A stretch of DNA of 64,000 nt from Candidatus Galacturonatibacter soehngenii (GCF_008830185.1 NZ_WAGX01000005.1:124001-188000); one strand, 5' to 3'; counted from the stretch's first letter, positions 8,934 through 18,047 are shown. Numbers and translations: made by a program. The notes: a model not told the origin generated them from the sequence alone.

Positions 8934-9725
8934 TTACCTCCCGTTTTCGTCAAATATTTCTTTCCAGCTTTTTGCAAGTTCTTTTGGGTTTTCTGATTCC
9001 ATAAAAGCTCTTCCAATCAATAGGGCATTGACGTTACAATTTTTAAGAAATGCAATGTCTTCTTTCGTAGATACGCCACTTTCAGATACAAATACAACTT
9101 CCGCATTTACTAAATTAGATAAGCGTTTTGTTGTTTCAAGACTAATAGTAAAATCTTTTAAATTTCTATTGTTTACACCTATAATTTTTGCCTTCATAGA
9201 AAGTGCTCTTTGCATCTCCTCTTCATCATGAACCTCTAGTAAGACATCCATTCCTAATCGATAAGCCAAATCATAAAAACGTTTCATCGTCTCATCATCA
9301 AGGATTGCCGCAATTAAAAGAATTGCATCTGCACCTATTATCTTTGCTTCATAAATCTGATATTCATCAATGATGAAATCTTTTCGAAGAATCGGTAGAT
9401 GAGAAATCCCTCTTATTTTCTTTAGATATTCTATATTACCATTAAAATGATCTTCTTCCGTCAAACACGAAATGGCATCCACTGCCTCATTGTATTGATC
9501 GATTCGATCGGTTAACTCAATCTTACTTTGTATCACTCCCATACTTGGTGATGCCTTCTTGAATTCTCCAATAATCGAAAGTCCTGGTTTTGACAAGGCA
9601 TCATAAAAGCTAATACATTGCCTTTCATTTGAAGCACCAAGAAGTCGCATTTCATCTTCGCTAATCTTTTGTTTGCTTTCTATTAATCGTTTTCTTTTGT
9701 CTGCTACAATATCATCTAAAATCAT
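8934..9725 (-). CDS. trpC: Indole-3-glycerol phosphate synthase
   Basis: 263 residues, a full-length monofunctional enzyme that closes the indole ring of CdRP. Seen: GEFKKASPSMGVI near residue 54, LTEEDHFNGN, the catalytic lysine in LRKDFIIDEYQ (about residue 113), VNNRNLKDF and VSESGVSTKEDI. It follows trpG by only 10 bases, which leaves no room for trpD at the place where it usually lies. Confidence 0.96.
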   Translation of the reverse strand: MILDDIVADKRKRLIESKQKISEDEMRLLGASNERQCISFYDALSKPGLSIIGEFKKASPSMGVIQSKIELTDRIDQYNEAVDAISCLTEEDHFNGNIEYLKKIRGISHLPILRKDFIIDEYQIYEAKIIGADAILLIAAILDDETMKRFYDLAYRLGMDVLLEVHDEEEMQRALSMKAKIIGVNNRNLKDFTISLETTKRLSNLVNAEVVFVSESGVSTKEDIAFLKNCNVNALLIGRAFMESENPKELAKSWKEIFDENGR

Positions 9726-9735
9726 TTCCTACCTC

Positions 9736-10305
9736 CTATATGATTCCATTTACAAAGTTCTCAATTAAGCGCTTCCCATGATCGGTATAGATAGACTCTG
9801 GGTGAAATTGCAATCCAACAACTGGATATTCTTTATGTCTCATAGCCATGATTTCCCCATCCTTGGTTGTTGCTAATACCTTGAGGCAATTGGGTAAATT
9901 CTCTTTTTGTACTGCTAGCGAATGATATCTTGCTACATGTATGGGTGTATTAACTCCCATAAATACACTAGACATGTCATGATGTATTATTGATTGCTTT
10001 CCATGAAATAATTCTTTTGCATAAGTTACAATTCCTCCAAAGGCTTCACCAATGCATTGATGACCAAGACAAATCCCCATAATAGGCTTTTTGTCATAAA
10101 AATGTTTGATTAAGTCGATACAAATACCTGCTTCTTTTGGACTTTTTGGCCCTGGTGAAATCAATATCTTATCTGGGTTTAATTGTTCTATTTCTTTTAG
10201 TGTAATTTTATCATTACGAACAACCTTGATATCTTCTGTAAAAATCCCTACATATTGATATAAATTAAAGGTAAATGAATCATAGTTATCGATTATAAGT
10301 ATCAT
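9736..10305 (-). CDS. trpG: Anthranilate synthase glutamine amidotransferase subunit
   Basis: 189 residues, a stand-alone class I amidotransferase that feeds ammonia to TrpE. The catalytic cysteine is in MGICLGHQCIGEAFGG (about residue 79), and the His-Glu pair in VGLQFHPESIYT (about 168-170). Its ATG overlaps the trpE TGA stop (ATGA), a classic coupled pair. It is not fused to TrpD. It could also serve p-aminobenzoate synthesis, as in other Firmicutes with a single amidotransferase. Confidence 0.95.
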   Translation of the reverse strand: MILIIDNYDSFTFNLYQYVGIFTEDIKVVRNDKITLKEIEQLNPDKILISPGPKSPKEAGICIDLIKHFYDKKPIMGICLGHQCIGEAFGGIVTYAKELFHGKQSIIHHDMSSVFMGVNTPIHVARYHSLAVQKENLPNCLKVLATTKDGEIMAMRHKEYPVVGLQFHPESIYTDHGKRLIENFVNGII

Positions 10306-11711
10306 AATTGTTCCTCCTTAACCAAGGTCTTAGCAAGTGCCATTACTTTATTACAACATTCTTCGTATTCACTCTTTGGAACGGAATCTGCAACAATTCC
10401 TGCACCAGCTTGTAAATACACTTTGTTTTTCTTTTTTAACATGGTTCGAATGGTAATACAAAAGTCCATATTTCCATTAAAATCAAGATATCCAGTCGCA
10501 CCTCCATACAGTCCTCTTCGTGCTGTTTCTAGTTCATCTATGATTTCCATCGCACGAATTTTAGGTGCTCCACTTAATGTGCCTGCTGGCAGAAAGGAGG
10601 ATACTAAGTCAAGTGGATGATATTCTCCTTTTTTCTTTCCTTCAACCAACGATACGATATGCATGACATGAGAATAGTTTTGTACTTCCATGAACTGCGT
10701 AACCTTAACACTTCCAAACTCAGCTATTCTGCCCATATCGTTTCTTGCAAGATCCACTAACATTACATGTTCTGCTCTTTCTTTTTCATCCTTTAACAAA
10801 TCTTGCTTTAGAAACTCATCTTCCTTTGCATCTTTCCCTCTTCTCCTGCTACCTGCAATCGGGCAAGTGTATACTTTTTGATCCACTTGTTTTACTAGCA
10901 TTTCAGGAGAGCTACCTATAATCTCAAACTCTCCAAAATTAAAATAATATAAATAAGGAGATGGATTTAATACTCTTAATTGTCTATATAAATCAAAACC
11001 TGTTTGCTTTGTTTCAATGGTCCATCTTTGAGAGAGCACCGTTTGAAAAATATGTCCTTCTCTGATATAGTGTTTGATTTTCTCTACTTTTTCACTATAT
11101 TGATCTAGTGTATCGGATTTCTTAATGATTACTCCATCCTGTTCAAACCTATCTTCTCGTATTACCATGTTAGTAACTGCACGTTGGATTAATTCCTCTG
11201 CCTTTTTTAATCCTACCGCTTTTCCAGCTTCACTATCCTCTTCAAGTACAATTGCCGTTAATGTTTCGGCTACGTGATCTAATACCATAAAGGATAACGC
11301 CAACATAAACTGAATGGTCTCAATACCGATTTCATCTGAATTCTCATCTGGTAGTTCTTCAATGTAGCGAATATAATCATATCCAAGACTTCCAAATAAC
11401 CCTCCACAAAACGGAATATCTGCTCCATCCGTTCTTACTTCAAAATTAGAATAATATTTTTTAAGTTCTTCAACAGGATTTCCTTCAAGTATTGTTTGTG
11501 TTCCATCGTTTTTTTGTATGACTAGATTATTTTTCTTAGAGGTAATGATTTCTTCTGGATCAGCTCCAAGAAATGTATATCTTCCGTTGTTTTTATCATA
11601 ACTTTCTAATAAAAATCCCTTTTTGTCTTTTGCTAGACCTTCAAATAAACTGATTGCAGTTTCATTCACAATACTTACTGTTTTTTTATAAGCTCTGAAT
11701 ATTCGTTTCAT
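10302..11711 (-). CDS. trpE: Anthranilate synthase component I
   Basis: 469 residues from ATG 11711, preceded by GGAGGAGG; an in-frame start 24 bases upstream lacks a better site. Converts chorismate plus ammonia to anthranilate. Seen: the LLES tryptophan feedback motif in GFLLESYDKN (about residue 34), the chorismate-binding core IIGSSPEMLV, CPIAGSRRRGKD, AEHVMLVDLARND, LPAGTLSGAPKIRAME and GAGIVADS. First gene of the operon, directly behind the Trp T-box. Confidence 0.96.
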   Translation of the reverse strand: MKRIFRAYKKTVSIVNETAISLFEGLAKDKKGFLLESYDKNNGRYTFLGADPEEIITSKKNNLVIQKNDGTQTILEGNPVEELKKYYSNFEVRTDGADIPFCGGLFGSLGYDYIRYIEELPDENSDEIGIETIQFMLALSFMVLDHVAETLTAIVLEEDSEAGKAVGLKKAEELIQRAVTNMVIREDRFEQDGVIIKKSDTLDQYSEKVEKIKHYIREGHIFQTVLSQRWTIETKQTGFDLYRQLRVLNPSPYLYYFNFGEFEIIGSSPEMLVKQVDQKVYTCPIAGSRRRGKDAKEDEFLKQDLLKDEKERAEHVMLVDLARNDMGRIAEFGSVKVTQFMEVQNYSHVMHIVSLVEGKKKGEYHPLDLVSSFLPAGTLSGAPKIRAMEIIDELETARRGLYGGATGYLDFNGNMDFCITIRTMLKKKNKVYLQAGAGIVADSVPKSEYEECCNKVMALAKTLVKEEQL

Positions 11712-11770
11712 TTTTTCCTCCTCCAATAACAACACTTGTTCGTCCGTATCAAGAACAAAGAGATTTTTGG

Positions 11771-12182
11771 TAATAAAAAATCCCTGTTACTAATTATATC
11801 TAGTAACAGGGACGTATTTTACGTGGTACCACCCTTTTTCTCAAGTTGTTTTTGGTGTGTAACATGACTAGCTTCAAATAATATACTCTTAGTTAAAGTG
11901 TATCACTTTCGGTTATTCATATCAAAATAAAAAAAGATATACTCCCAATCGGAAATATACCTGCCACCAATTCATAACTTGACTCATTCACAATACGGAA
12001 ACTTTCGTTTCGATATTCTTCCCCTATAACGTGAGGTCACGGCTTTAGCTACTCGAATTCTCTTTCACCTTGCATCTAACAAACCCATTCCTTACAGCTT
12101 TCCATATCGACTCCCACCAACGTCGACTCTCTGTGATGTACCTTCCGTAAGTACTCTTTTTGATCACTGATTTTATTATATT
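11771..12182 (-). promoter_or_regulatory. T-box leader, tryptophan-specific, upstream of trpE
   Basis: Minus-strand RNA leader. AGAGAG followed by a TCGAC/GTCGA hairpin with a GGTGG loop is the Stem I apical part. On its 3' side GGAA-UGG-G gives a UGG (Trp) specifier at 12085-12087. The T-box sequence AGGGTGGTACCACGT is at 11821-11835. A terminator stem TCCCTGTTACTA / TAGTAACAGGGA (11781-11792, 11801-11812) with a T run at 11771-11780 follows. Uncharged tRNA-Trp would stabilise the antiterminator and turn on trpEGCFBA. Confidence 0.92.
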
Positions 12183-12188
12183 TTCTCT

Positions 12189-12217
12189 AAATTACCATAT
12201 ATATTGGTAACTGTCAA
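12189..12217 (-). promoter_or_regulatory. Promoter of the trp operon
   Basis: Minus strand: -35 TTGACA (12212-12217), exact 17-bp spacer, -10 TAATTT (12189-12194), placing the start near 12182 at the 5' end of the T-box leader. Confidence 0.75.
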
Positions 12218-12435
12218 GCAAATTATTTATGTTTACACTATTTTATGCAACAGTTACCAACATTATAAATTCATATCAGAATGCACAATTTAAATGTTAA
12301 TGAATGCATTGGAAGAATTATTATTATTTTGCTATACTGCTATTAAGAATTAACCATCATTTATAAAAAGGGCATTCCCAGTCAAGCCATATCGTTATAC
12401 ATATGCTACAGTAGTTAAGAGAGGAGGTGCTAATT

Positions 12436-13335
12436 ATGCACGCATGGGAACAAATACAATTAACGCTAGATTATATTGAAAATCATTTAACGCAAGACAT
12501 TAAGATTGAAGAGCTTTCTCAAATTGCTTCATTATCCCAATTTTATTACCAACGTTTGTTTTCTCGCCTTGTTAAAAGACCCGTAAATGAATATATTAAG
12601 CTTCGTAGACTTGCAAAAGCTTCTGATGCCTTATTAGTAAGAAACAATCGCATTTTGGATATTGCTTTGGATTTTGGTTTTACCTCACATGAACTTTTTA
12701 CTCGCAATTTTAAGAATGTGTATGGAATGACTCCAGAAGAGTATCGAACTCACCCAGTTCGGCTTAATAACTTTTGCAAACCGCAGTTGCTTTTAAATTA
12801 TACTTTGGTTGATGAAAATGTCCCGCTTATCACAGAGGGAATCGTAATTGAAATATCAAGACGTACCCTTACTTCTTCGGAAACTTTTATTGGTCTTACA
12901 ACAGAAGAACCAATTGAGCAAATTCCAGGAAATGGTGAGCCTGGGATAGATGGATTAAGTAAATTGTGGGATGACTTTCATGATAGAAAATCTTCTATTG
13001 ATGGCTTAATCGAAAATGGCGATGAATTAGGGGTTGCTTTTGGGGGAACAAAACCTGGATATTATCGTTATTTTGGTGGTGCACAAGCCTCTGGAAATGT
13101 ATCTTTTAAAGAATTCTCTACATGGGAATTAGAAAAAGGTGAATATATTATATGTTCTTTTGAGGGTGAGAATTTTGAACAGCTCGTAACCGATGCGCTC
13201 TATAAGGCGCAAAGATATCTTTTTGAAATGTGGCTTGTGAAGCACAAAATTATTTACAAACCTTTTGCTGTGGAGCGTTATGCAAATCATACCCCCGAAA
13301 CAACTTGTATGGAGATTTGGGTTATGTTGGAGTAA
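12436..13335 (+). CDS. AraC family regulator with GyrI-like effector domain
   Basis: 299 residues from ATG 12436; an in-frame GTG at 12427 lies within the GAGGAGG ribosome site and is rejected. Residues ~5-105 hold the two AraC helix-turn-helix units (IKIEELSQIASLSQFYYQRLFS and ILDIALDFGFTSHELFTRNFK regions). Residues ~140-299 resemble the GyrI/Cass2-like small-molecule binding domain (FGGTKPGYYRYFGG, then CMEIWVMLE at the end). This ROB/SoxS-like layout usually senses a hydrophobic ligand and controls an efflux or stress gene. No obvious target gene is adjacent. It diverges from trp; a weak promoter TTGGAA-18-TATACT lies near 12309-12338. Confidence 0.85.
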   Translation: MHAWEQIQLTLDYIENHLTQDIKIEELSQIASLSQFYYQRLFSRLVKRPVNEYIKLRRLAKASDALLVRNNRILDIALDFGFTSHELFTRNFKNVYGMTPEEYRTHPVRLNNFCKPQLLLNYTLVDENVPLITEGIVIEISRRTLTSSETFIGLTTEEPIEQIPGNGEPGIDGLSKLWDDFHDRKSSIDGLIENGDELGVAFGGTKPGYYRYFGGAQASGNVSFKEFSTWELEKGEYIICSFEGENFEQLVTDALYKAQRYLFEMWLVKHKIIYKPFAVERYANHTPETTCMEIWVMLE

Positions 13336-13348
13336 CACGTTTGAAACA

Positions 13349-13395
13349 AAGCCCCTTTCGTTGATAATTTTTATCTAACAAAAGGGGCTTGTCTT
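13349..13395 (+). terminator. Terminator of the AraC-type gene
   Basis: AAGCCCCTTT / AAAGGGGCTT stem, 13 bases after the stop, followed by TGTCTTATTTATT on the plus strand. Confidence 0.8.
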
Positions 13396-13400
13396 ATTTA

Positions 13401-13785
13401 TTAATATGGTGGTCCTTTATAGTATAAATCTGTGTTCTTAAGCTTGCCTACTAGTTCTACATATCGTTGATTAGCATGACTCCATCTTGTCCACGTTCCA
13501 TCACTATTTTCTTTCCATATATATATTTAGTTAAAACACTATCATAAATATTTTTCTATATAACATCATATGTCCTAGAACTATATAACGTTATATAAAA
13601 CCAATCTTCATCAGCAACAACATAAATATTAGAGTTACGATACCCCAATATATATAAGTTACCTGAAAGTACAGTAGTAGACGCATATGGATATGCCGTA
13701 TCAACTGTATCATTTGCCCCATATGGATCTTGACTCACTGACGCCGCAAATACAGTGCTCTGAAACGTCTGTTTAAAGACGTTTT
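13401..13785 (-). pseudogene. Broken gene for a small secreted protein
   Basis: Two coding pieces in different frames on the minus strand. The upper one (to 13556) reads from a signal-peptide-like end TVFAASVSQDPYGANDT through DEDWFYITLYSSRTYDVI to a stop. The lower one (ending at 13401) reads WKENSDGTWTRWSHANQRY and ends YYKGPPY. No ribosome site or full signal peptide remains. A hairpin AACGTC...GACGTT sits at the 5' edge. Family not recognised; the DxDWF signature resembles pre-peptidase-type secreted domains. Probably decayed, in a region rich in fragments. Confidence 0.5.
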
Positions 13786-13822
13786 TTACTATTCTTTGAT
13801 GAATTACTACTTTATTTTGTTT

Positions 13823-14464
13823 TTAACGAACTGTGTACGAATAGTTTTCTTTATCAATTGTAAGGGTTAATACCAATGAATTATCACTTTCTTCAACTTC
13901 TTGCGGACAGCTAATTAAGAATCTAACCCCCAATGTATCTAATGGCTTAATTGACGTTATATTCGCATATGTAAAACCTGTTGATGAATCTTCTGGCACA
14001 GGTGATGAATTATATTTATATCCATTATTATAATTTGCCTCAACAGACATTATTTCATCAATATTTAAATTTTGCTTTTGTGTGTTTTTTACATCTGTAT
14101 CTATATGAATATAGACATTGCCTTCATCTGCTGGATAATGAGTGTAAAAGGAACTTGTATCATCTGGAAGTACATCATAACTAAACTCAATATTTTTGAT
14201 TGTTATTTCAGCCTTTTCCGTTTGTATAGTATCTCCTATTTGAATTTGTGCCACCTCTTCTGTGCCTACTTCTTCTTTTTCTACCTCCACATCAGTATTA
14301 CCTTCAATACTTGCTTTCAATTCAGCGTTTTCCTTTTCTAGTTCAGCAATTCTTTGTTCTAATTTTTCTGTATCTGTATTTTGACTTGTTACTGGTTTAG
14401 AGCTTGAACATCCTCCTATAATTACTGATGCTAATATTACAAATGCTAAAATGCTTTGCCTCAT
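13823..14464 (-). CDS. Putative lipoprotein with coiled coil and DUF4352/DUF5067-like domain
   Basis: 213 residues. Lipoprotein signal peptide with lipobox IIGGCSSS (Cys about residue 19), then a ~35-residue coiled coil (LEQRIAELEKENAELKA) and an acidic linker. Residues ~75-213 form a beta-rich domain with conserved-looking VYIHIDTDVKNTQKQNLN and a final LTLTIDKENYSYTV. This layout matches extracellular Ig-like DUF4352-type lipoproteins of Gram-positives whose function is not known. Good ribosome site GGGGG upstream. It lies in the fragment-rich stretch left of attL and may belong to an old prophage. Confidence 0.65.
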   Translation of the reverse strand: MRQSILAFVILASVIIGGCSSSKPVTSQNTDTEKLEQRIAELEKENAELKASIEGNTDVEVEKEEVGTEEVAQIQIGDTIQTEKAEITIKNIEFSYDVLPDDTSSFYTHYPADEGNVYIHIDTDVKNTQKQNLNIDEIMSVEANYNNGYKYNSSPVPEDSSTGFTYANITSIKPLDTLGVRFLISCPQEVEESDNSLVLTLTIDKENYSYTVR

Positions 14465-14594
14465 ATTATTTCCCCCTTCTTTGGTATTATTTAATAATAA
14501 TAAACTAAATAAAACATTCTGTCAATTTTTATGCATGTTCGTGCACCGTAAATCATACCTCTAACTTACTTTCTAAAGTTCAGATAAGACACTA

Positions 14595-14616
14595 AAAAAG
14601 TACCCCAAAGGATACT
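14595..14616 (-). terminator. Terminator, copy 1 of a four-copy family
   Basis: Minus strand AGTATCC-TTTG-GGGTACT followed by TTTTTT. Near-identical terminators lie at 15834, 16637 and 25074. This one follows the Ig-like remnant. Confidence 0.75.
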
Positions 14617-14629
14617 CTTTTAATTTAAT

Positions 14630-14917
14630 CTATTTTCTTACTCTTACCAAAAGCTTACCTATTTTATTTCCTTTGTCATCAGTTACCGTTACATATGTAG
14701 TTGCAATACTGGCTACTGTTAATTTTCCTGTGTCTGAAACTGTGCCCACTGCATTGCTATTGGATGCTCATATTACATAACCATATCTGTTAATCATCAA
14801 CTGTTAGTCATCTTATATCTCCTACTCTTAGGTCAATGGCTAACTGTAAGTCAGTTTCATCATTTATGACTAAAAGCAACTGTTCATTCCTTAAACTATA
14901 ATGTTTACATATCCAAA
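14630..14917 (-). pseudogene. Remnants of two genes (Ig-like fragment and unknown)
   Basis: No intact gene in 14465-14922. The minus strand at about 14765-14630 reads a bacterial Ig-like (Big_2) C-terminal fragment (GTVSDTGKLTVASIATTYV, then VTDDKGNKIG, ending at a stop). A separate fragment at 14917-14808 reads LRNEQLLLVINDETDLQLAI and ends at a stop. Neither has a start codon with a ribosome site. Both look like leftover ends of deleted surface or tail genes. Confidence 0.45.
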
Positions 14918-14922
14918 AATGA

Positions 14923-15693
14923 TTAGCTGGTGGTGAATTCTGGGAGTGCTCCGTACAACATAAATATGCTTATTGTACTCTCTGATCCAGATTGGTTTGA
15001 GACATAAATTGCTTCTCTGTCTTCTAAAATGGTACATGTTACAGGAGAACCTGCTTGTAGTTTTGCTACATGCATCCTATTTGATCCTATACCATACCCG
15101 TTTGCAATAAACGAACCGTAGGACTGACCATTTACTCCATCTATTGTTATAATACAGCTAAATATTCCTGAGAAATTCAAGTATCTAAATGATTTTATAC
15201 CAATTTGCTGTGATCCAAATTTCCCTTTAAGGGTATTGACATCTGATTTTAAATTATCCAAATTAGTGTTTAATTCATTATAGGCATCACACACCGCCTT
15301 CGAACTTGCTCCTACCCCGGCCATTGCAGCTCCCGAAGATGAAGTATAATCATCACTTAGCTTTACATGCCCAAAACTCGTATCACTTCCAATTCCATAT
15401 GTCATTTCTGTTGACGCATGATTTTTTGATGCTTTGCTTTCATTCAGCTCTTTTCCCATTTTTGCAGATAATGCTGTATCTGAATCGTCAGTGCTAAGAT
15501 TATCTGCTATCTTAACATTCACTAATTCATCAATCATATCAAAACCTGTACCAATTTTAATATGTCCCAATTTTACATCGGATGCTACTGTATTTATATG
15601 ATTATCTAATACTGTAGCATTTGAATTGAAAGGTTGTACATTATAAATATCTTGACATAAAGCTGTTATTACTCCATTGTTTGTTGTTTCCAT
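14923..15693 (-). CDS. Phage tail-fibre-like protein
   Basis: 256 residues, ATG after AGGAGGA. Two copies of a fibre-type repeat are visible: GHIKIGTGFDM (about residue 43) and GHVKLSDDYTSSSGAAMAG (about residue 108). Both are followed by an alanine/serine-rich helix, typical of tail fibres whose N-terminal shaft repeats precede a receptor-binding tip. The C-terminal ~95 residues are beta-rich and unrecognised. It lies outside the intact prophage, left of attL, and is a sign of an older phage insertion. It may be expressed, but no other structural gene accompanies it. Confidence 0.6.
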   Translation of the reverse strand: METTNNGVITALCQDIYNVQPFNSNATVLDNHINTVASDVKLGHIKIGTGFDMIDELVNVKIADNLSTDDSDTALSAKMGKELNESKASKNHASTEMTYGIGSDTSFGHVKLSDDYTSSSGAAMAGVGASSKAVCDAYNELNTNLDNLKSDVNTLKGKFGSQQIGIKSFRYLNFSGIFSCIITIDGVNGQSYGSFIANGYGIGSNRMHVAKLQAGSPVTCTILEDREAIYVSNQSGSESTISIFMLYGALPEFTTS

Positions 15694-15833
15694 AAAATAT
15701 TCCTCCTATGCATAAATTATTAGTATCCAATACAAATATCACGTTGCAACTATCAATTTGTAAATAGAGTATAACATTACTTGATATATCATTGTATATC
15801 ATGCTTTTATAATAAAAGTACAAATTAAGATAT

Positions 15834-15857
15834 CAAAAAAGTACCCCGAAGGATACT
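15834..15857 (-). terminator. Terminator, copy 2 of the four-copy family
   Basis: Minus strand AGTATCC-TTCG-GGGTACT then TTTTTT. It lies 78 bases beyond the stop of the acetyltransferase gene and 141 bases upstream of the fibre-like gene. Confidence 0.75.
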
Positions 15858-15934
15858 CATTTAATTTATTCAATGGATGCCTATGTTACATTGTATCTGT
15901 TAGATTGACTGTATTCTTGTACAAATCCACCAAT

Positions 15935-16492
15935 TTAATGCTGTAAATTGTTTAATACATAAAATTTAGAAATATGTTCAACCTCATTTGTTCCCTTTCT
16001 TGTATGTTCTTTTATAAATGTAAAACCACATTTTTCAATTACTCTTTTGGATTGATTATTTTCTATTGAATGACTACATTGCAAAAAATCAAACTTTTCT
16101 TCCACAAAGCAAAATTGTATCACTCTTTTTACAGCTTCTGACATTATTCCTTTCCCCCAATATTTTTTACTAAGAACATAACCAATTTCTCTACCCTTTA
16201 AGTCAGTGTACGGCTCACCCAGATCAATAAAAATTTCATTTAATCCCACCGAACCAACAACCTTATTATTTTCTTTTAATTCTATAGCAAATTCACTCTT
16301 ACCCTCTATAAATGAGTATAAAATTTCCTTGGACTCTTCTTTTGATGTATGTGGATTCCATCCTGCCATTTGACCAACGCCATCAACTTTTGCATACTCA
16401 TAAAAATCTTCCAAGTCCTTTAGTTTCCATTCACGAATAAATAATCTATCAGTTTCTAAGCATACATTTCTTAAATCTACGATTACATTCAT
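15935..16492 (-). CDS. GNAT family N-acetyltransferase (RimJ/RimL-like)
   Basis: 185 residues. RimJ/RimL-type acetyltransferase: LETDRLFIREWKLKDLEDF at the N-terminus, acetyl-CoA pyrophosphate loop region GYVLSKKYWGKGIMSEAV (about residues 108-125), then SIENNQSKRVIEKCGF and a final beta strand. The family acetylates protein N-termini or small amines; the substrate is unknown. No strong ribosome site is apparent upstream of ATG 16492. Stand-alone gene. Confidence 0.8.
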   Translation of the reverse strand: MNVIVDLRNVCLETDRLFIREWKLKDLEDFYEYAKVDGVGQMAGWNPHTSKEESKEILYSFIEGKSEFAIELKENNKVVGSVGLNEIFIDLGEPYTDLKGREIGYVLSKKYWGKGIMSEAVKRVIQFCFVEEKFDFLQCSHSIENNQSKRVIEKCGFTFIKEHTRKGTNEVEHISKFYVLNNLQH

Positions 16493-16636
16493 ATTATTTC
16501 TAATTTCCTATCCCAAATCCTGATTTGTAATTCCTCTATGTATACATTCTATCACAACACTACTAACATCATTATTAAGTCTTCAATGTTCTCTACTGCA
16601 TTAATGTTTATTCCGGTTAATGTGCAGATTAAGCCA

Positions 16637-16661
16637 GTAAAAAAGCACCCCGATGGATGCT
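16637..16661 (-). terminator. Terminator, copy 3 of the four-copy family
   Basis: Minus strand AGCATCC-A-TCGG-GGTGCT then TTTTTAC, 14 bases beyond the stop of the secreted protein gene at 16675. Confidence 0.75.
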
Positions 16662-16674
16662 CTTTTAATAAAAT

Positions 16675-17610
16675 TTATTTTGAAACTTGATTTTGTGATA
16701 CATATACGGTATATGGGTATGAACCAACAGTACCACCTTTTTGGCTATAGTATAGATAACCTTCTGTAATATCTACTCCTTCTACCTCACCCGTTAGGTT
16801 TAATTTTATCTTGTTTTGCACCTTAACCTCAGCATCACTACTAGGAATTTTGTAAATACTTATACAGTTTTGTTTATACTCTTTTCCATTACTGTCCGTT
16901 TGGGTAGTTGTCATACCTATATATAATTTGCCTTTATAATATGCCATTCCTTGACCACTACATTTATCTGCTATCTTAATAAGTTTGCACACTTTATTCC
17001 CGTTTAAAGGAAGAGTCTTAGTTGAACTAGCTTTTGACAATTCAATGTTAACCTTGTAGATTACAAATCCACTAGAATCATCATTCTTCTTAGTTCTTAT
17101 ATAAAAAACTCCGTTGTTTTCTTTATCACTAGCAATACTCGTAATATACTGAACATTATTTAATTTGTATTCTTTTTGAACCGTAAGCTGCTTGTTTGGG
17201 TTATCTACTTTTACCTGTACAAGAGAAGTACCTGTTGCAACCATTAAGGTTGTTTGACCATTTATATCAATGACCTTCATGTCCCCTGCGTATCCAAGCT
17301 TATTTGTATAACTCGGATCTTTTTCGTTTGTAAATTTAAGTAATACTGTTTCCCCTGTCGACATTTTAGTTCTATATATGCTAACAGATTTTTTATCATC
17401 ACTTCTTTTTGCAGTATAAATATACTTGTTTCCAACTGCCATACCCTCCAATTTTGCACATTTTCCATTTGCTGGATCCAAATCTGCACTTCTTGATAAA
17501 ACAGTATTCACGCCTATTGATAGTTCTGCCGCATATACATTAAATGGTGCTGCAATTAATAGGCATATGATCAATATGATACTTGTAAAAATACTTGGTC
17601 TCTTTTTCAT
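16675..17610 (-). CDS. Secreted protein, probable beta-propeller, function unknown
   Basis: 311 codons from ATG 17610 (AAAGGGGAATATAAC upstream); the frame extends to 17688 but that part has no ribosome site. Clear Sec signal peptide: KKRPSIFTS, hydrophobic IILIICLLIAAPF, cut near VYAAE. The mature ~280 residues show repeated short beta segments (MAVGNKYIYTAKRSDD, GQTTLMVATGTSLVQV, YYKGKLYIGMTT, VDITEGYLYYSQKGG) spaced like propeller blades. Its upstream region shares a 46-bp element with the secreted gene at 25114, and both have the same terminator type, so they are probably co-regulated. Located next to the old integrase scrap left of attL. Confidence 0.6.
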   Translation of the reverse strand: MKKRPSIFTSIILIICLLIAAPFNVYAAELSIGVNTVLSRSADLDPANGKCAKLEGMAVGNKYIYTAKRSDDKKSVSIYRTKMSTGETVLLKFTNEKDPSYTNKLGYAGDMKVIDINGQTTLMVATGTSLVQVKVDNPNKQLTVQKEYKLNNVQYITSIASDKENNGVFYIRTKKNDDSSGFVIYKVNIELSKASSTKTLPLNGNKVCKLIKIADKCSGQGMAYYKGKLYIGMTTTQTDSNGKEYKQNCISIYKIPSSDAEVKVQNKIKLNLTGEVEGVDITEGYLYYSQKGGTVGSYPYTVYVSQNQVSK

Positions 17611-17667
17611 GTTATATTCCCCTTTGTTTTTATTTATAACTAAATTGTAGATGGAATATAATGGAAT

Positions 17668-17713
17668 TATAAGTCTTATTTTTGACAAGCTGATGTGTTA
17701 ATATATAAGTTTA
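17668..17713 (-). promoter_or_regulatory. Conserved 46-bp upstream element, copy A
   Basis: Minus strand TAAACTTATAT, 14 unconserved bases, then TTGTCAAAAATAAGACTTAT-A. The same two blocks with the same 14-base gap occur at 25994-26039 upstream of another secreted protein gene. ACTTATA is repeated 36 bp apart. Likely a promoter/activator site. Confidence 0.55.
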
Positions 17714-17827
17714 TGCATTAATAAAGGAACATTATTTTGGATTATAAATATAGTAGACAAAAAATATTTACCCATAAGAACACACACCATAACAATAATA
17801 TTAACCTAAATGTCATGAAGCCATTCG

Positions 17828-17875
17828 CTAGTAAAAGCTCTTCAAAAACTAAAATTAGAGTCAAACTAATGCCAT
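17828..17875 (+). pseudogene. 3' scrap of a second phage integrase
   Basis: AAAGCTCTTCAAAAACT, AAATTAGAGTCAAACTAATGCCA closely follows the last ~50 bases of the intact integrase (58862-58908: GCTCTTCAAAAACTT, AAATTAGAGCCAAATTAGAGCCA), including degenerate copies of the two arm-type repeats. It sits the same way relative to the att core as the real integrase does at attR. It implies a related element once integrated in tandem to the left. Confidence 0.7.
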
Positions 17876-17892
17876 GATAGAATTTAAATTAT

Positions 17893-17925
17893 TAACCCCC
17901 CTTGATAAATCAAGGGGGGATTTTT
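17893..17925 (+). terminator. Terminator beside attL
   Basis: CCCCCCTTGAT-aa-ATCAAGGGGGG stem followed by ATTTTTAA on the plus strand. It matches the hairpin beside attR in place and design, where it follows the integrase. Confidence 0.75.
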
Positions 17926-17946
17926 AATTCCCACATTCAATACTAA
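17922..17946. other. attL core
   Basis: 25-bp sequence TTTTAATTCCCACATTCAAT-ACTAA, identical to 58957-58981. At attR it forms the last codons and stop of the ABC ATPase gene; here it is only a leftover copy of that 3' end. Confidence 0.88.
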
Positions 17947-18047
17947 CCTTAATTTAGTAATCAAATCTATTTTGTAGCGTTTTTATAGGCTTTTTATGTA
18001 TTAATTATTTATATTATAAGGTAAAAATTTTGTTTGTGTTAATTTTA

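Noticed and set aside
8933-9016. Longer trpF start inside trpC
   Set aside because: The start at 8932 has a perfect ribosome site in the end of trpC and begins at the conserved TrpF N-terminus.
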